A DNA stretch of 51,004 nucleotides from contig CAYHWW010000008.1 of NCBI GenBank assembly GCA_964360145.1, forward strand, positions 1 through 51,004, given 5' to 3'. The position numbers and the translations under genes are program-made. The stretch is from CAYHWW01 sp964360145 (lineage in GTDB: Bacteria; Bdellovibrionota; UBA1018; CAYHWW01). Positions 1-7,694 of this stretch are shown here, piece by piece; position 1 is the stretch's first letter, and every line of letters starts with the position of its first letter. The notes beneath the pieces were generated by a model. That model was not told where the DNA came from and did not search any database. It saw only the letters and a program-made list of their open reading frames with translations.

Positions 1-349
1 CATAGCGAGTATACTGAGTGATTTTTCGCCGCCCCTGCTCACCCTCTTTCTGCAGTTCATGCAGATAGGGCCACACAACTGTTAAAAGCTGGAAAATAAT
101 CGATGAGGAAATGTAGGGCATCACGCCGAGAGCAAAGACTGAGAACCTCTCTAGTGCGCCGCCAGAAAACAGGTTAAACCATGTAAAAATGGTCCCCTTG
201 GAGCTTTGGAAGAACTGGGCCAGCGCTGCGCCATCCACACCTGGTGTGGGAATGTGCACCCCCACACGGTAAACAGCTAACAAAAACAACGTTAGCAAAA
301 TGCGCTTCCGCAACTCTGGAATCTTTACAAGACCGTCAGCACCAGACAT
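1..349 (-). CDS. secY: Preprotein translocase subunit SecY, N-terminal part (cut by window edge)
   Basis: SecY is the channel subunit of the inner-membrane Sec translocon and works with SecE and SecG. Only the first 116 codons lie in the window; the gene runs off at position 1. The translation starts MSGADGLVKIPELRKRIL and continues into a hydrophobic helix followed by VHIPTPGVD, FSGGALERFSVFALG and VMPYISSSIIFQL, all typical of SecY transmembrane segments 1-2. The ATG at 349 follows a purine-rich GCGGGGA site at good spacing. It lies 77 bp downstream of rplO, its usual place at the end of the spc operon. Identification is secure; the truncation is only the window border. Confidence 0.95.
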   Translation of the reverse strand, partial: MSGADGLVKIPELRKRILLTLFLLAVYRVGVHIPTPGVDGAALAQFFQSSKGTIFTWFNLFSGGALERFSVFALGVMPYISSSIIFQLLTVVWPYLHELQKEGEQGRRKITQYTRY

Positions 350-426
350 GAATTTCCCCGCTTGGTTGGCTCAACCTAAGATGCGTCATTCTTCCAATTG
401 CAGCACCCGCCCTAGCGTTATGCCGC

Positions 427-873
427 TCAGGCTTGCACGATCTCAACGGATCCGCCAGCCTTCTCAATTTTGGCTTTAGCAGACTCAGAAATAGCATGGG
501 CTGTCACGCGGATAGCGCTCTTCACATCACCCTTGCCGAGAACTTTCAATCGGTCATGCTTGGTCTTGAGGAGGCCAGCCTCCTTCAACCCCTGCAGGGA
601 CACTTCTTTGATGCCCATGCGCTGAAGGTCTTGAAGATTTACCAGAGCGTACTGGGTTTTGAAGATGTTGGTGAAGCCGCGCTTAGGCAGGCGACGGAAG
701 AGCGGCATTTGACCGCCCTCGAAGCCCGCACGCACAGTGCCACCGCTGCGTGCTTTTTGGCCTTTGTGACCTTTACCCGCCTGAGCACCCTGGCCCGTAC
801 CTACACCGCGCCCCAAGCGCTTGCGCTGCTTTGTGGCACCTTTTGCATTCTTGATATTTCCCAGTTTCAGCAT
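427..873 (-). CDS. rplO: 50S ribosomal protein L15
   Basis: L15 (uL15) is a late-assembling protein of the large ribosomal subunit. The 148-residue product has the family's usual length and layout. A basic, glycine-rich N-terminus (RKRLGRGVGTGQG, GKGHKGQKARSGG) threads into 23S rRNA. The GFEGGQMPLFRRLPKRGF signature follows, and then a globular C-terminal domain ending in GGSVEIVQA. It sits between rpmD and secY on the same strand, as in most bacteria, with 25 bp to rpmD. Nothing unusual was seen. Confidence 0.97.
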   Translation of the reverse strand: MLKLGNIKNAKGATKQRKRLGRGVGTGQGAQAGKGHKGQKARSGGTVRAGFEGGQMPLFRRLPKRGFTNIFKTQYALVNLQDLQRMGIKEVSLQGLKEAGLLKTKHDRLKVLGKGDVKSAIRVTAHAISESAKAKIEKAGGSVEIVQA

Positions 874-898
874 AACTTCTTAGTCCTTTGTTTCTGAC

Positions 899-1093
899 TT
901 AGGTTTCAGAAACGATATCCACCATGTGGATGACCTTCTTGATCATCCCGCGCACGGAAGGAGTATTTTCAAGGGTTGCCTCTTGGCTGCGACGCCGAAG
1001 GCCCAAACCGTTAATGGTGGCCCTCTGCAACTGTGTGCAGCCCATCAACCCTTGTTTCAACTTGATCGTGATTTTTTGATTCATTTTAGCCAT
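899..1093 (-). CDS. rpmD: 50S ribosomal protein L30
   Basis: L30 (uL30) is a small protein of the large ribosomal subunit. The 64-residue product carries KITIKLKQGLMGC near the N-terminus, then QRATINGLGLRRR and VRGMIKKVIHMVDIV, which match the short bacterial L30 fold (about 60 residues). It lies between rpsE and rplO, its normal place in the spc operon. The presence of rpmD is mildly informative, because this gene is lost in several bacterial lineages. Confidence 0.95.
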   Translation of the reverse strand: MAKMNQKITIKLKQGLMGCTQLQRATINGLGLRRRSQEATLENTPSVRGMIKKVIHMVDIVSET

Positions 1094-1117
1094 GATGATA
1101 CCTCGTGTGCCAGATCT

Positions 1118-1624
1118 CTATTGGAAGAGGTCCGAAGCAGACTTGCCGCGGCTCTGAGCCACGCTTTCCAAGCTGCGCAGCTCCTTCAGACCATCCAACG
1201 TCGCACGCACAACGTTGTGCGGATTATCGCGACGAAGGGACTTCGTAAGAATGTTTTGAATGCCAGCGCACTCGAGAATAGCTCGCACCGCGGAACTGGC
1301 AATCACACCGGAACCTTGGGGGGCAGGCTTCAAGAGCACCTTGCTGGCTCCAAAGTGACCAATAACTTCGTGGGGGATAGTTGTGCCATTCAAAGGCACG
1401 AAGATCAGATTTTTCTTCGCCTGCTTTGTTGCCTTCTTGATGGCTTCAGGTACTTCGCTGGCCTTACCCAACCCAACACCCACACTGCCCTTTTTATCGC
1501 CCACAACTACGATGGCAGCGAAGCTAAAGCGACGGCCACCCTTTACCACTTTTGCGCATCGGTTAATATGAATAACACGATCTTCGAATTCGTTCTCTTC
1601 TGTACGATTAGGTTGCATACTCAC
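1118..1624 (-). CDS. rpsE: 30S ribosomal protein S5
   Basis: S5 (uS5) is a small-subunit protein near the mRNA entry site that affects decoding accuracy. The product has 168 residues. The N-terminal double-stranded RNA-binding domain shows VIHINRCAKVVKGGRRFSF and GDKKGSVGVGLGKA; the C-terminal domain shows GSGVIASSAVRAILECAGI and DNPHNVVRATLDGL. The start is GTG at 1624: an AAGGAGA site lies 7 bases upstream, a better fit than the ATG two codons further in. It follows rplR by 12 bp in the spc gene order. Confidence 0.97.
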   Translation of the reverse strand: MSMQPNRTEENEFEDRVIHINRCAKVVKGGRRFSFAAIVVVGDKKGSVGVGLGKASEVPEAIKKATKQAKKNLIFVPLNGTTIPHEVIGHFGASKVLLKPAPQGSGVIASSAVRAILECAGIQNILTKSLRRDNPHNVVRATLDGLKELRSLESVAQSRGKSASDLFQ

Positions 1625-1636
1625 GGCAAAGTCTCC

Positions 1637-2014
1637 TTAGAATTTCAACCCGGCTTCACGAGCTGCGTCGGCAAGAGCTTTGATCTTGCCGTGATAAATA
1701 TAGCCAGCACGATCAAAAACGACCGCGGTAATGCTCTTCGCCTGGGCGCGCGAGGCAATCAATGCACCGACTTCCTTGGCACCGGCCAAATTGCTGCGGG
1801 CTTTGCCCTTTAGCTCTTTGTCCTTTGTCGAGGCAGCGAGGAGGGTCACCCCCCTCACATCATCGACAAGCTGCACATAAATGTTCTGGTTGCTCTTGAA
1901 CACTGCCATACGAGGCTTCTCGGCGCTGCCGCTGAGGGTGCTGCGAATCCGCAACTTTCTCTTGAAACGAACGACTTTCTTCTCACTAGTTTGCTTATGT
2001 ATCTTGGTAGACAT
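1637..2014 (-). CDS. rplR: 50S ribosomal protein L18
   Basis: L18 (uL18) binds 5S rRNA and helps place it in the large subunit. From the ATG at 2014 the product is 125 residues, close to the usual 115-120. Its basic N-terminus (KKVVRFKRKLRIRSTLSG) is followed by KPRMAVFKSNQNIYVQLVDD and by AVVFDRAGYIYHGKIKALADAAREAGLKF at the C-terminus. A longer reading to 2053 would overlap rplF and add 13 residues with no family counterpart, so it is rejected. The chosen start lies 1 bp from the rplF stop, which suggests translational coupling. Confidence 0.96.
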   Translation of the reverse strand: MSTKIHKQTSEKKVVRFKRKLRIRSTLSGSAEKPRMAVFKSNQNIYVQLVDDVRGVTLLAASTKDKELKGKARSNLAGAKEVGALIASRAQAKSITAVVFDRAGYIYHGKIKALADAAREAGLKF

Positions 2015-2015
2015 A

Positions 2016-2558
2016 TTATTTCGCTCCCGCGGCCTTGCCCTGCTTGCGAGCAATGACTTCGTTGGCGTACTTGATGCCCTTGCCTTGGTATGGCTCAGGC
2101 GGTTTAAAAGATCTCACCTTTGCTGCAACCATACCCACCAACATTTTGTCAGCGCCAGCAATGGTGATCTTTGTGTTTGCATCTACCTTGGCCTGAATAC
2201 CATCAGGAAGTTTATAGTCCACGGGGTGGGAATAACCCACGGTAAGAGTCAGCACATTGCCCTTAGTTGCTGCGCGATAGCCCACGCCAACCACTTCCAA
2301 CTCTCTGCTAAAACCTTGGCTAACACCGTGAACCATGTTGTGAACCAGCGTGCGTGTGAGGCCGTGGAGCGCGGAAGCGCCCTCATGAGCATCATCACGG
2401 GTGATTTTCATAACACCACTTTCCATGACTATGGCGACACCAGCCGGGAGCTCGTGCTTCAGCTTGCCCTTGGGGCCCTCTACGTTCACAAGACGATTTT
2501 TAACGTCAACCTTTACGCCAGACGGTATCTTAATGGGCTGCTTGCCTACGCGGGACAT
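2016..2558 (-). CDS. rplF: 50S ribosomal protein L6
   Basis: L6 (uL6) is a two-domain protein of the large subunit near the factor-binding site. The 180-residue product begins MSRVGKQPIKIPSGV and contains the conserved VEGPKGKL. The C-terminal family signature appears as PPEPYQGKGIKYANEVIARK. It lies between rpsH (1 bp gap) and rplR (1 bp gap), so translation of all three is probably coupled. Length and motifs match the family throughout. Confidence 0.97.
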   Translation of the reverse strand: MSRVGKQPIKIPSGVKVDVKNRLVNVEGPKGKLKHELPAGVAIVMESGVMKITRDDAHEGASALHGLTRTLVHNMVHGVSQGFSRELEVVGVGYRAATKGNVLTLTVGYSHPVDYKLPDGIQAKVDANTKITIAGADKMLVGMVAAKVRSFKPPEPYQGKGIKYANEVIARKQGKAAGAK

Positions 2559-2559
2559 T

Positions 2560-2958
2560 TTACCAAACCTCGCAAAGATATTCGCCGCCGGTCTTCTTCT
2601 GACGAGCTTGCTGGCCTGTCATCACACCGGAGGATGTCGAGAGAATGGTCACACCAACACCGCTGCGCACCGCCACCATGTCTTGATAACCAATGTAGCG
2701 ACGACGACCAGGGCGACTAACGCGACGCACTCCGCGAATCACAGGCACTCCCTTGTTGTCGTACTTGAGTTGGATATCGATGAAAGCCCGACCGCTCTCG
2801 CGAGTCAACTTGAAGCCATCAACATAGCCTTCATCGCGCAACACACGAACGATGTTGGCCTTCAGGCGTGATGCGGGGATGGACACATGCTCCAAACGGC
2901 TCTTGCTGCCGTTACGGATACGGGTCACCAAATCTGCAATAGGATCTGTCATACTCAT
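2560..2958 (-). CDS. rpsH: 30S ribosomal protein S8
   Basis: S8 (uS8) binds the central domain of 16S rRNA; in enterobacteria it also represses its own spc operon. The 132-residue product begins MSMTDPIADLVTRIRNGS, the hallmark S8 N-terminus. The C-terminal half shows the signature ILSTSSGVMTGQQARQKKTGGEYLCEVW. It follows rpsN by 9 bp. No S8-binding mimic of the enterobacterial type could be confirmed by eye in the rplE region. Confidence 0.97.
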   Translation of the reverse strand: MSMTDPIADLVTRIRNGSKSRLEHVSIPASRLKANIVRVLRDEGYVDGFKLTRESGRAFIDIQLKYDNKGVPVIRGVRRVSRPGRRRYIGYQDMVAVRSGVGVTILSTSSGVMTGQQARQKKTGGEYLCEVW

Positions 2959-2967
2959 TGCTGCCTC

Positions 2968-3153
2968 CTACCAACTGGACTTTGTAACGCCAGGGAGTAG
3001 TCCCTTGAGCGCCAGGCCACGAAAACAGAGCCTGCACATGTTAAATTTACGCATGAAAGCACGGGGGCGCCCGCAAAGCGGACACCTGTTACGCTTCCTG
3101 ACAGCGAACTTTGGCTTCGTGTCGATTTTTACAATTTTACATTTTTTCGACAT
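2968..3153 (-). CDS. rpsN: 30S ribosomal protein S14, zinc-binding short form
   Basis: S14 (uS14) sits in the head of the small subunit. This is the short zinc-binding form of 61 residues. Two CxxC pairs are visible, CPLC at residues 24-27 and CRLC at 40-43, and the protein ends GVTKSSW as usual for this type. Many proteobacteria instead carry a roughly 101-residue zinc-free form, so the zinc form is a modest lineage marker. It lies 2 bp after rplE. A zinc-free paralogue elsewhere in the genome cannot be judged from this window. Confidence 0.97.
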   Translation of the reverse strand: MSKKCKIVKIDTKPKFAVRKRNRCPLCGRPRAFMRKFNMCRLCFRGLALKGLLPGVTKSSW

Positions 3154-3155
3154 GA

Positions 3156-3839
3156 TTACGCCTTCCTAAAGGGCAGACCCATTTCCGCTAAGAGAGTGCG
3201 GGCATGGTCGTTATTTTTTGCAGAAGTGACGATCGTGATATTCATACCGCGGATCTTGTCTACTCGATCGTAATTGATTTCAGGAAACATAATCTGTTCC
3301 TTAACGCCCATGGAATAGTTGCCACGGCCATCGAAGCTCTTGGAACTCAATCCTTTAAAGTCTCTAACGCGCGGCAATGCGACGTTAATAAGACGGTCAA
3401 GAAACTCGTACATGCGGGCTCGACGTAGAGTCACAGATGCGCCAAGCGCAATACCCTTACGAAGCTTAAATGCCGCAATGGACTTCTTTGAGCGGGTGAT
3501 GCGGGGCTTTTGGCCTGTAATTAGCGCCAACTCATCAGCAGCCACATCCAAAACCTTAGGGTTGGTAGTTGCTTCCTTCAGGCATGTGCTCACGACGATC
3601 TTCTCGAGGTGAGGCACTTGCATGGCGTTCTTCAGGCTCAACTCCTTCACCAAGAAAGGAATAACCTTTTCACGATAATGCACGGCGAGACGTGCCGCCT
3701 TGGACGCGCTAACCTTAGGACTTTCTTGTTCCACTTCAAAAGTGTTCGCAGCGGCGGCGGAGGAGCCTTTTTTGCCACCGGTCTTCGGCACAGGGGCTGC
3801 CTTCTTTTGTTGTTTTTGTTCTTTTTCTTCCTTAGCCAT
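3156..3839 (-). CDS. rplE: 50S ribosomal protein L5 with an N-terminal extension
   Basis: L5 (uL5) binds 5S rRNA and contacts the P-site tRNA. The 227-residue product is about 45 residues longer than the usual 179-187. The family core starts near residue 47 (ARLAVHYREKVIPFL). It contains VPHLEKIVVSTCLKEA, the TGQKPRITRSKKSIAAFKLR segment, SSKSFDGRGNYSMGVKEQ and the C-terminal DHARTLLAEMGLPFRK. The first 46 residues are low-complexity and charged (EKEQKQQKKAAPVP, then Gly/Lys/Ser/Ala). The ATG at 3839 follows an AAGGATGAAGGA stretch, and I saw no comparable start nearer the core, so the extension appears real. Confidence 0.94.
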   Translation of the reverse strand: MAKEEKEQKQQKKAAPVPKTGGKKGSSAAAANTFEVEQESPKVSASKAARLAVHYREKVIPFLVKELSLKNAMQVPHLEKIVVSTCLKEATTNPKVLDVAADELALITGQKPRITRSKKSIAAFKLRKGIALGASVTLRRARMYEFLDRLINVALPRVRDFKGLSSKSFDGRGNYSMGVKEQIMFPEINYDRVDKIRGMNITIVTSAKNNDHARTLLAEMGLPFRKA

Positions 3840-3872
3840 GGACTAGTCCTTCATCCTTTATCTCTGAGGGCG

Positions 3873-4202
3873 TCAGATTTCGGTTCCGCACTTCTTGCAA
3901 GCGCGGGTTGTCTTATCGCCCTTTGTTTTCACGCCCACGCGAACACCGCGATTGCATTTAGGACAAAGAAGCAAAACGTTGGAATAATGGAGGGGAGCAG
4001 CCTTCTCGACCATGCCACCCTGCGGATTTTTTTGATTGGGCTTTGTAGCGCGCTTGACGGTGTTGAGACCGTCGATAACGATGCGGTTACGCTCGCGAAG
4101 CACACTGGTAACCTTGCCAGTCTTGCCTCGTTCACGACCGGCTATGATCTGCACCATGTCGCCTTTTTTAATTTTAGTGGGGGTATGCTTCACTGTTTGC
4201 AT
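3873..4202 (-). CDS. rplX: 50S ribosomal protein L24 with zinc-ribbon-like tail
   Basis: L24 (uL24) starts large-subunit assembly. The 109-residue product has the KOW motif near the N-terminus (KKGDMVQIIAGRERGKTGKV) and the NTVKRATKPNQKNPQGG segment. The C-terminus carries two CxxC pairs, CPKC and CKKC, in a ribbon-like arrangement (LLCPKCNRGVRVGV, then ACKKCGTEI), a common bacterial L24 variant. It lies between rplN and rplE, the standard spc order, with a GAGG site before the ATG. Confidence 0.96.
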   Translation of the reverse strand: MQTVKHTPTKIKKGDMVQIIAGRERGKTGKVTSVLRERNRIVIDGLNTVKRATKPNQKNPQGGMVEKAAPLHYSNVLLLCPKCNRGVRVGVKTKGDKTTRACKKCGTEI

Positions 4203-4217
4203 AAATTACCTCATCGC

Positions 4218-4586
4218 TCACAGCACTTCTGGGGCAAGGGAGATGATCTTGGTGAATTTCTTCGCCCGAAGCTCCCTGGCCACAGGGCCAAAAATACGTG
4301 TACCAACCGGCTCCATCTGCGCATTAATTAATACTGCGGAGTTGGTATCAAATCGAATATAGGTGCCGTCGGGACGGGATATCGTCCTACGAGTACGAAC
4401 GATAACAGCCTTAGCAACGTCGCCCTTTTTCACCTTCGAGTTGGGGAGAGCCTCTTTCACTGCCACGACAATAACGTCGCCAACAGTGGCGTACTTTCTC
4501 TTTGAGCCGCCAAGCACCTTAATGCACATGACATTTTTGGCACCAGAGTTATCGGCTACATCTAATCTTGTCGTCATCTGAATCAT
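4218..4586 (-). CDS. rplN: 50S ribosomal protein L14
   Basis: L14 (uL14) lies at the subunit interface of the ribosome. The product has the invariant length of 122 residues. It starts MIQMTTRLDVADNSGAK and carries ADNSGAKNVMCIKVLGGSKRKYATVGD, the L14 signature, then EPVGTRIFGPVARELR and a C-terminal ISLAPEVL. It follows rpsQ by 23 bp and opens the spc part of the fused operon. No internal promoter is obvious in the short gap. Confidence 0.97.
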   Translation of the reverse strand: MIQMTTRLDVADNSGAKNVMCIKVLGGSKRKYATVGDVIVVAVKEALPNSKVKKGDVAKAVIVRTRRTISRPDGTYIRFDTNSAVLINAQMEPVGTRIFGPVARELRAKKFTKIISLAPEVL

Positions 4587-4609
4587 GGTTGCTTCCTCGT
4601 CTACTTATC

Positions 4610-4894
4610 TTAACTTAGCGTGGACTTGAGCACGATGCGGCGCAGTGCCCAGTGCTTATCCCGGCTCAGGGGGCGACTCTCGACGATTTCAACGCGATCG
4701 CCGATTTTAGCGTCGCGCTTCTCGTCATGAGCCTTATACTTATTCGAGATGGTGATGATCTTGCCGTAGCGTTCATGACGAACACGACGATCCACCTTCA
4801 CAACAATAGTCTTCTGCATCTTATCGCTAACCACGATACCGGTGAGAACTCTCTTGTGGCCTTGTTCATTGTTTTGTACTGTGCTGGTGCTCAT
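4610..4894 (-). CDS. rpsQ: 30S ribosomal protein S17
   Basis: S17 (uS17) binds the 5-prime domain of 16S rRNA early in assembly. The 94-residue product has a short N-terminal leader (MSTSTVQNNEQGHKRVL), then the core GIVVSDKMQKTIVVKVDRRVRHERYGK and the signature GDRVEIVESRPLSRDKHW. It is the last gene of the S10 set and lies 6 bp downstream of rpmC. Length is slightly above the usual 80-90 because of the polar N-terminus. Confidence 0.96.
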   Translation of the reverse strand: MSTSTVQNNEQGHKRVLTGIVVSDKMQKTIVVKVDRRVRHERYGKIITISNKYKAHDEKRDAKIGDRVEIVESRPLSRDKHWALRRIVLKSTLS

Positions 4895-4900
4895 AATTTC

Positions 4901-5101
4901 CTACCCTTGGGCTTTCTGCGTCAAGAAGGTTTTCGCACGAGCAATTTCCTGGCGCGTAGTCCGCAACAAAGCTGTTTTTTCCAGTTGGCCCGTAGAATGT
5001 TGGAGGCGAAGCTTGAACAGCTCGACTCCCAGATCACGAACCTTGATATTGAGTTCGTCCGCGGACAGGTCACGAGTGACCCCGCTGCTCTTTTTAGCCA
5101 T
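4901..5101 (-). CDS. rpmC: 50S ribosomal protein L29
   Basis: L29 (uL29) lies next to the polypeptide exit tunnel and contacts trigger factor and SRP docking sites. The 66-residue product is mostly helical and shows LSADELNIKVRDLGVELFKLRLQ followed by LLRTTRQEIARAKTFLTQK, which match the two-helix L29 family. Its start overlaps the end of rplP by 8 bp, so the two are probably translationally coupled. This is the standard S10 operon order. Confidence 0.95.
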   Translation of the reverse strand: MAKKSSGVTRDLSADELNIKVRDLGVELFKLRLQHSTGQLEKTALLRTTRQEIARAKTFLTQKAQG

Positions 5102-5516
5102 TTTGAACCTCTTGCTTAACGATGACCTTCACCTTGAGGGGCAACTTGTGCCCCGCCAAGCGAAGGGCCTCGGTGGCTTCTTCTTTACTGATGCCGGTCA
5201 TTTCATAAAGAATGCGGCCAGGCTTAATCACTGCAGCCCACTCTTCGACATTTCCCTTACCACTACCCATCCGGGTTTCTGCAGCCTTTTTAGTGATGGC
5301 TTTGTCAGGGAAAATCCTGGTCCACACCTGACCACCACGTTTTACATAACGAGTCATAGCCACACGGGCCGCCTCGATCTGTCTTGAATTGATTCTTCCA
5401 CAAGAAGTTGCCTGTAAACCATAGGTACCGAAAATCAGCTCGGAACCACGAAGGGCTTTACCGCGCATGCGGCCCTTATGGTGCTTTCTCCACTTCACTC
5501 TTTTGGGAGATAACAT
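5094..5516 (-). CDS. rplP: 50S ribosomal protein L16
   Basis: L16 (uL16) helps shape the A-site region of the large subunit. The 140-residue product begins MLSPKRVKWRKHHKGRMRG, as the family does. It carries INSRQIEAARVAMTRYVKRGGQVWTRIFP and then TRMGSGKGNVEEWAAVIKPGRI. It lies 2 bp after rpsC and overlaps rpmC by 8 bp. Length and motifs are normal. Confidence 0.97.
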   Translation of the reverse strand: MLSPKRVKWRKHHKGRMRGKALRGSELIFGTYGLQATSCGRINSRQIEAARVAMTRYVKRGGQVWTRIFPDKAITKKAAETRMGSGKGNVEEWAAVIKPGRILYEMTGISKEEATEALRLAGHKLPLKVKVIVKQEVQNG

Positions 5517-5518
5517 GG

Positions 5519-6163
5519 TTAATTACTCGCTTTCTTGGTCTTCAAAATCTCGCCGTTGTACACCCAGGCCTTCACGCCAATGATGCCATAGGTTGTACGC
5601 GCCTCAGCAGTGCCATAGTCGATATTGGCGCGCAACGTATGAAGAGGGACGGAGTCGTCAGAATACCACTCTGTACGTGCGATCTCGGCTCCGTTAAGGC
5701 GGCCACTGACCCGAATTTTGATACCCTTGATGCCCTGCTTGAAAGCAGCAGTCATGCACTTCTTCATAGCACGTCGGAAAGCTACACGTTTTTCAAGCTG
5801 GGAAGCAACGTTCTCAGCGATAAGCTGGGCATTAGCCTCGGGCTTTTTCACCTCTATGATGTTGAGGAATATTTCATCAGCTGACATTTTTTGGAGGTCA
5901 ACCTTCAGGGTCTCAACGCCAGCACCCTTTTTGCCGATAACAATACCGGGACGAGCCGTATGCACAGTGATTTTCACTTTGCTCGCAGCGCGCTCGATCT
6001 CAACCTTCGCAATACCAGCACTGGAAAGGCGATCGCGAATGAACTTACGCAGCTTGAGGTCTTCGTGCAGCAACTTGGCGTAGTTCTTCTTAGCGTACCA
6101 ACGAGAATCCCAAGTTTTGTTGACGCCTAAACGGAACCCAATCGGGTGTGTCTTTTGACCCAT
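5519..6163 (-). CDS. rpsC: 30S ribosomal protein S3
   Basis: S3 (uS3) forms part of the mRNA entry channel and helicase. From the ATG at 6163 the product is 214 residues, starting MGQKTHPIGFRLGVNKTWDS. The KH domain shows RPGIVIGKKGAGVETLK; the C-terminal domain shows GIKIRVSGRLNGAEIARTEW and IDYGTAEARTTYGIIGVKAWVY. A TTG five codons upstream would only add residues overlapping rplV, and the GCGGAGAAATAAG site fits the chosen ATG. The rplV stop lies 1 bp before it. Confidence 0.97.
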   Translation of the reverse strand: MGQKTHPIGFRLGVNKTWDSRWYAKKNYAKLLHEDLKLRKFIRDRLSSAGIAKVEIERAASKVKITVHTARPGIVIGKKGAGVETLKVDLQKMSADEIFLNIIEVKKPEANAQLIAENVASQLEKRVAFRRAMKKCMTAAFKQGIKGIKIRVSGRLNGAEIARTEWYSDDSVPLHTLRANIDYGTAEARTTYGIIGVKAWVYNGEILKTKKASN

Positions 6164-6164
6164 C

Positions 6165-6506
6165 TTATTTCTCCGCAACCTTGATGCTGATGTGGCAAGT
6201 CTTTTTCATGAGGTTGTGCGCACGACCCATTGCCCGGGGACGGAAACGCTTCAACGTAGGGCCTTTACCAATCTGAACGTTCGAAACAACCAATGCATCC
6301 AGGTTCACCCGGCCCTGCGCGGACTGCTCATAGTTAGATACTGCCGACTTGAGCACGCCAGCGAAATACTTCGCGGCGCGTTTGCGTGAGGAAAACTTCA
6401 AGATGCCAAATGCCTCGTTGATGTTTTTGCCGCGAATCATATCGGCTACGAGCATCGCCTTGCGGGGCGTAAGGCGGATAAAGTAGAGATGAGCTTTCGC
6501 TTCCAT
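6165..6506 (-). CDS. rplV: 50S ribosomal protein L22
   Basis: L22 (uL22) lines the peptide exit tunnel with its long beta-hairpin. The 113-residue product begins MEAKAHLYFIRLTPRKAMLVADMIRGK. It shows the hairpin and signature region GPTLKRFRPRAMGRAHNLMKKTCHISI. The hairpin is intact, without the deletions seen in macrolide-resistant mutants. It lies 14 bp after rpsS and 1 bp before rpsC. Confidence 0.97.
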   Translation of the reverse strand: MEAKAHLYFIRLTPRKAMLVADMIRGKNINEAFGILKFSSRKRAAKYFAGVLKSAVSNYEQSAQGRVNLDALVVSNVQIGKGPTLKRFRPRAMGRAHNLMKKTCHISIKVAEK

Positions 6507-6520
6507 TTGTCCTGATCCTC

Positions 6521-6859
6521 TTACTTGGCCGCAGGCGCTGCTGGCGCCGCCGCAGGTTTGGGAGCCATTGCCCCAGCAGGTGCGACCGCAGCCGCATCTT
6601 TCTTATCCGCCGGAGTATGACCATGAAAGGTACGGGTAGGAGCAAACTCGCCGAGCTTGTGACCCACCATGTTCTCAGTCACGTACACCGGAATAAACTT
6701 TTTCCCGTTGTGCACAGCAAAGGTGACTCCCACCATTTCGGGGATCACCGTAGAGCGGCGCGACCAAGTCTTGATTACTTTTTTGTCTTTGGTTGCAGCT
6801 TCGACCTTTTTATAGAGGTACAAATCAACAAACGGACCTTTTTTAATTGACCTAGACAC
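6521..6859 (-). CDS. rpsS: 30S ribosomal protein S19 with Ala/Pro-rich tail
   Basis: S19 (uS19) sits in the head of the small subunit near bridge B1a. The family core is residues 1 to about 88: MSRSIKKGPFVDLYLYKKVE, then KTWSRRSTVIPEMVGVTFAVHNGKKF and VGHKLGEFAPTRTFHGH. Beyond that the product continues for about 24 residues rich in Ala and Pro (AAAVAPAGAMAPKPAAAP and a PAAK end), giving 112 residues instead of about 92. The frame is open and joins normally to rplV, so the tail is probably real. Confidence 0.96.
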   Translation of the reverse strand: MSRSIKKGPFVDLYLYKKVEAATKDKKVIKTWSRRSTVIPEMVGVTFAVHNGKKFIPVYVTENMVGHKLGEFAPTRTFHGHTPADKKDAAAVAPAGAMAPKPAAAPAAPAAK

Positions 6860-6870
6860 TAATCCTCCAA

Positions 6871-7692
6871 TTACCTACGGTGCTTAATGATGAAGCCATC
6901 GGTACGCTTATTGTTACGCGTCTTATAACCCTTAGTTGGCTGCCCCCAAGGCGTCCTGGGATGGCTACCGCCTGAGGTTTTACCTTCACCACCACCATGC
7001 GGATGGTCGATGGGATTCATAGCCACACCGCGTACTGTCGGTCGGATGCCCAACCAACGACTGCGGCCTGCCTTACCGATGAATATATTGTTATGCTCAG
7101 CATTGCCGAGTTGACCAATGCTTGCGCGACAATTCTGATGAATCAATCGCATTTCGCCAGATGGCATTTTCACTTGGCAGTATTCCCGTTCACGGCCCAT
7201 AAGCTGTGCCACGGTACCAGCAGAGCGTACAAGCTTGCCGCCTTGGCCGGGAACCAACTCGATGTTGTGAATGAGCGTACCAACGGGCATGGCACCCAGA
7301 GACATGGTGTTACCCGGCTTGATATCTGCGCGATCGCTGGCAATCACAGCATCACCTACGCGAAGATCAACGGGAGCAAGGATGTAACGCTTTTCGCCGT
7401 TTTTAAAGCCGACTAGAGCAAGACGTGCCGTGCGGTTAGGATCGTACTCAATGGCAACGATCTTACCCGGAATCTCAAGGTTATCCCTACGGAAGTCGAC
7501 GATGCGATACTTCTTCTTGTGGCCGCCACCGATGTGACGTGTGGTGATGCGACCGTAGGCATTGCGCCCACCGGAACGCTTCTTGGTCTCAAGAAGCTTC
7601 TTCTCTGGAGCCTTTTTAGTCAGCCCAGAGAAGTCGGCGACAGTGAGGAACCGTCTAGCAGGAGAAATCGGTTTGAATGACTTGATCGGCAT
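6871..7692 (-). CDS. rplB: 50S ribosomal protein L2
   Basis: L2 (uL2) is a core large-subunit protein needed for subunit association and peptidyl transfer. The 273-residue product has the family length. It shows KKRSGGRNAYGRITTRHIGGGHKKKYR and RSRWLGIRPTVRGVAMNPIDHPHGGGEG. The last segment contains the histidine near the peptidyl transferase centre (DHPHGGGEGK). The C-terminus is TRNNKRTDGFIIKHRR. It lies between rplW (2 bp gap) and rpsS (11 bp gap). Confidence 0.98.
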   Translation of the reverse strand: MPIKSFKPISPARRFLTVADFSGLTKKAPEKKLLETKKRSGGRNAYGRITTRHIGGGHKKKYRIVDFRRDNLEIPGKIVAIEYDPNRTARLALVGFKNGEKRYILAPVDLRVGDAVIASDRADIKPGNTMSLGAMPVGTLIHNIELVPGQGGKLVRSAGTVAQLMGREREYCQVKMPSGEMRLIHQNCRASIGQLGNAEHNNIFIGKAGRSRWLGIRPTVRGVAMNPIDHPHGGGEGKTSGGSHPRTPWGQPTKGYKTRNNKRTDGFIIKHRR

Positions 7693-7694
7693 GA

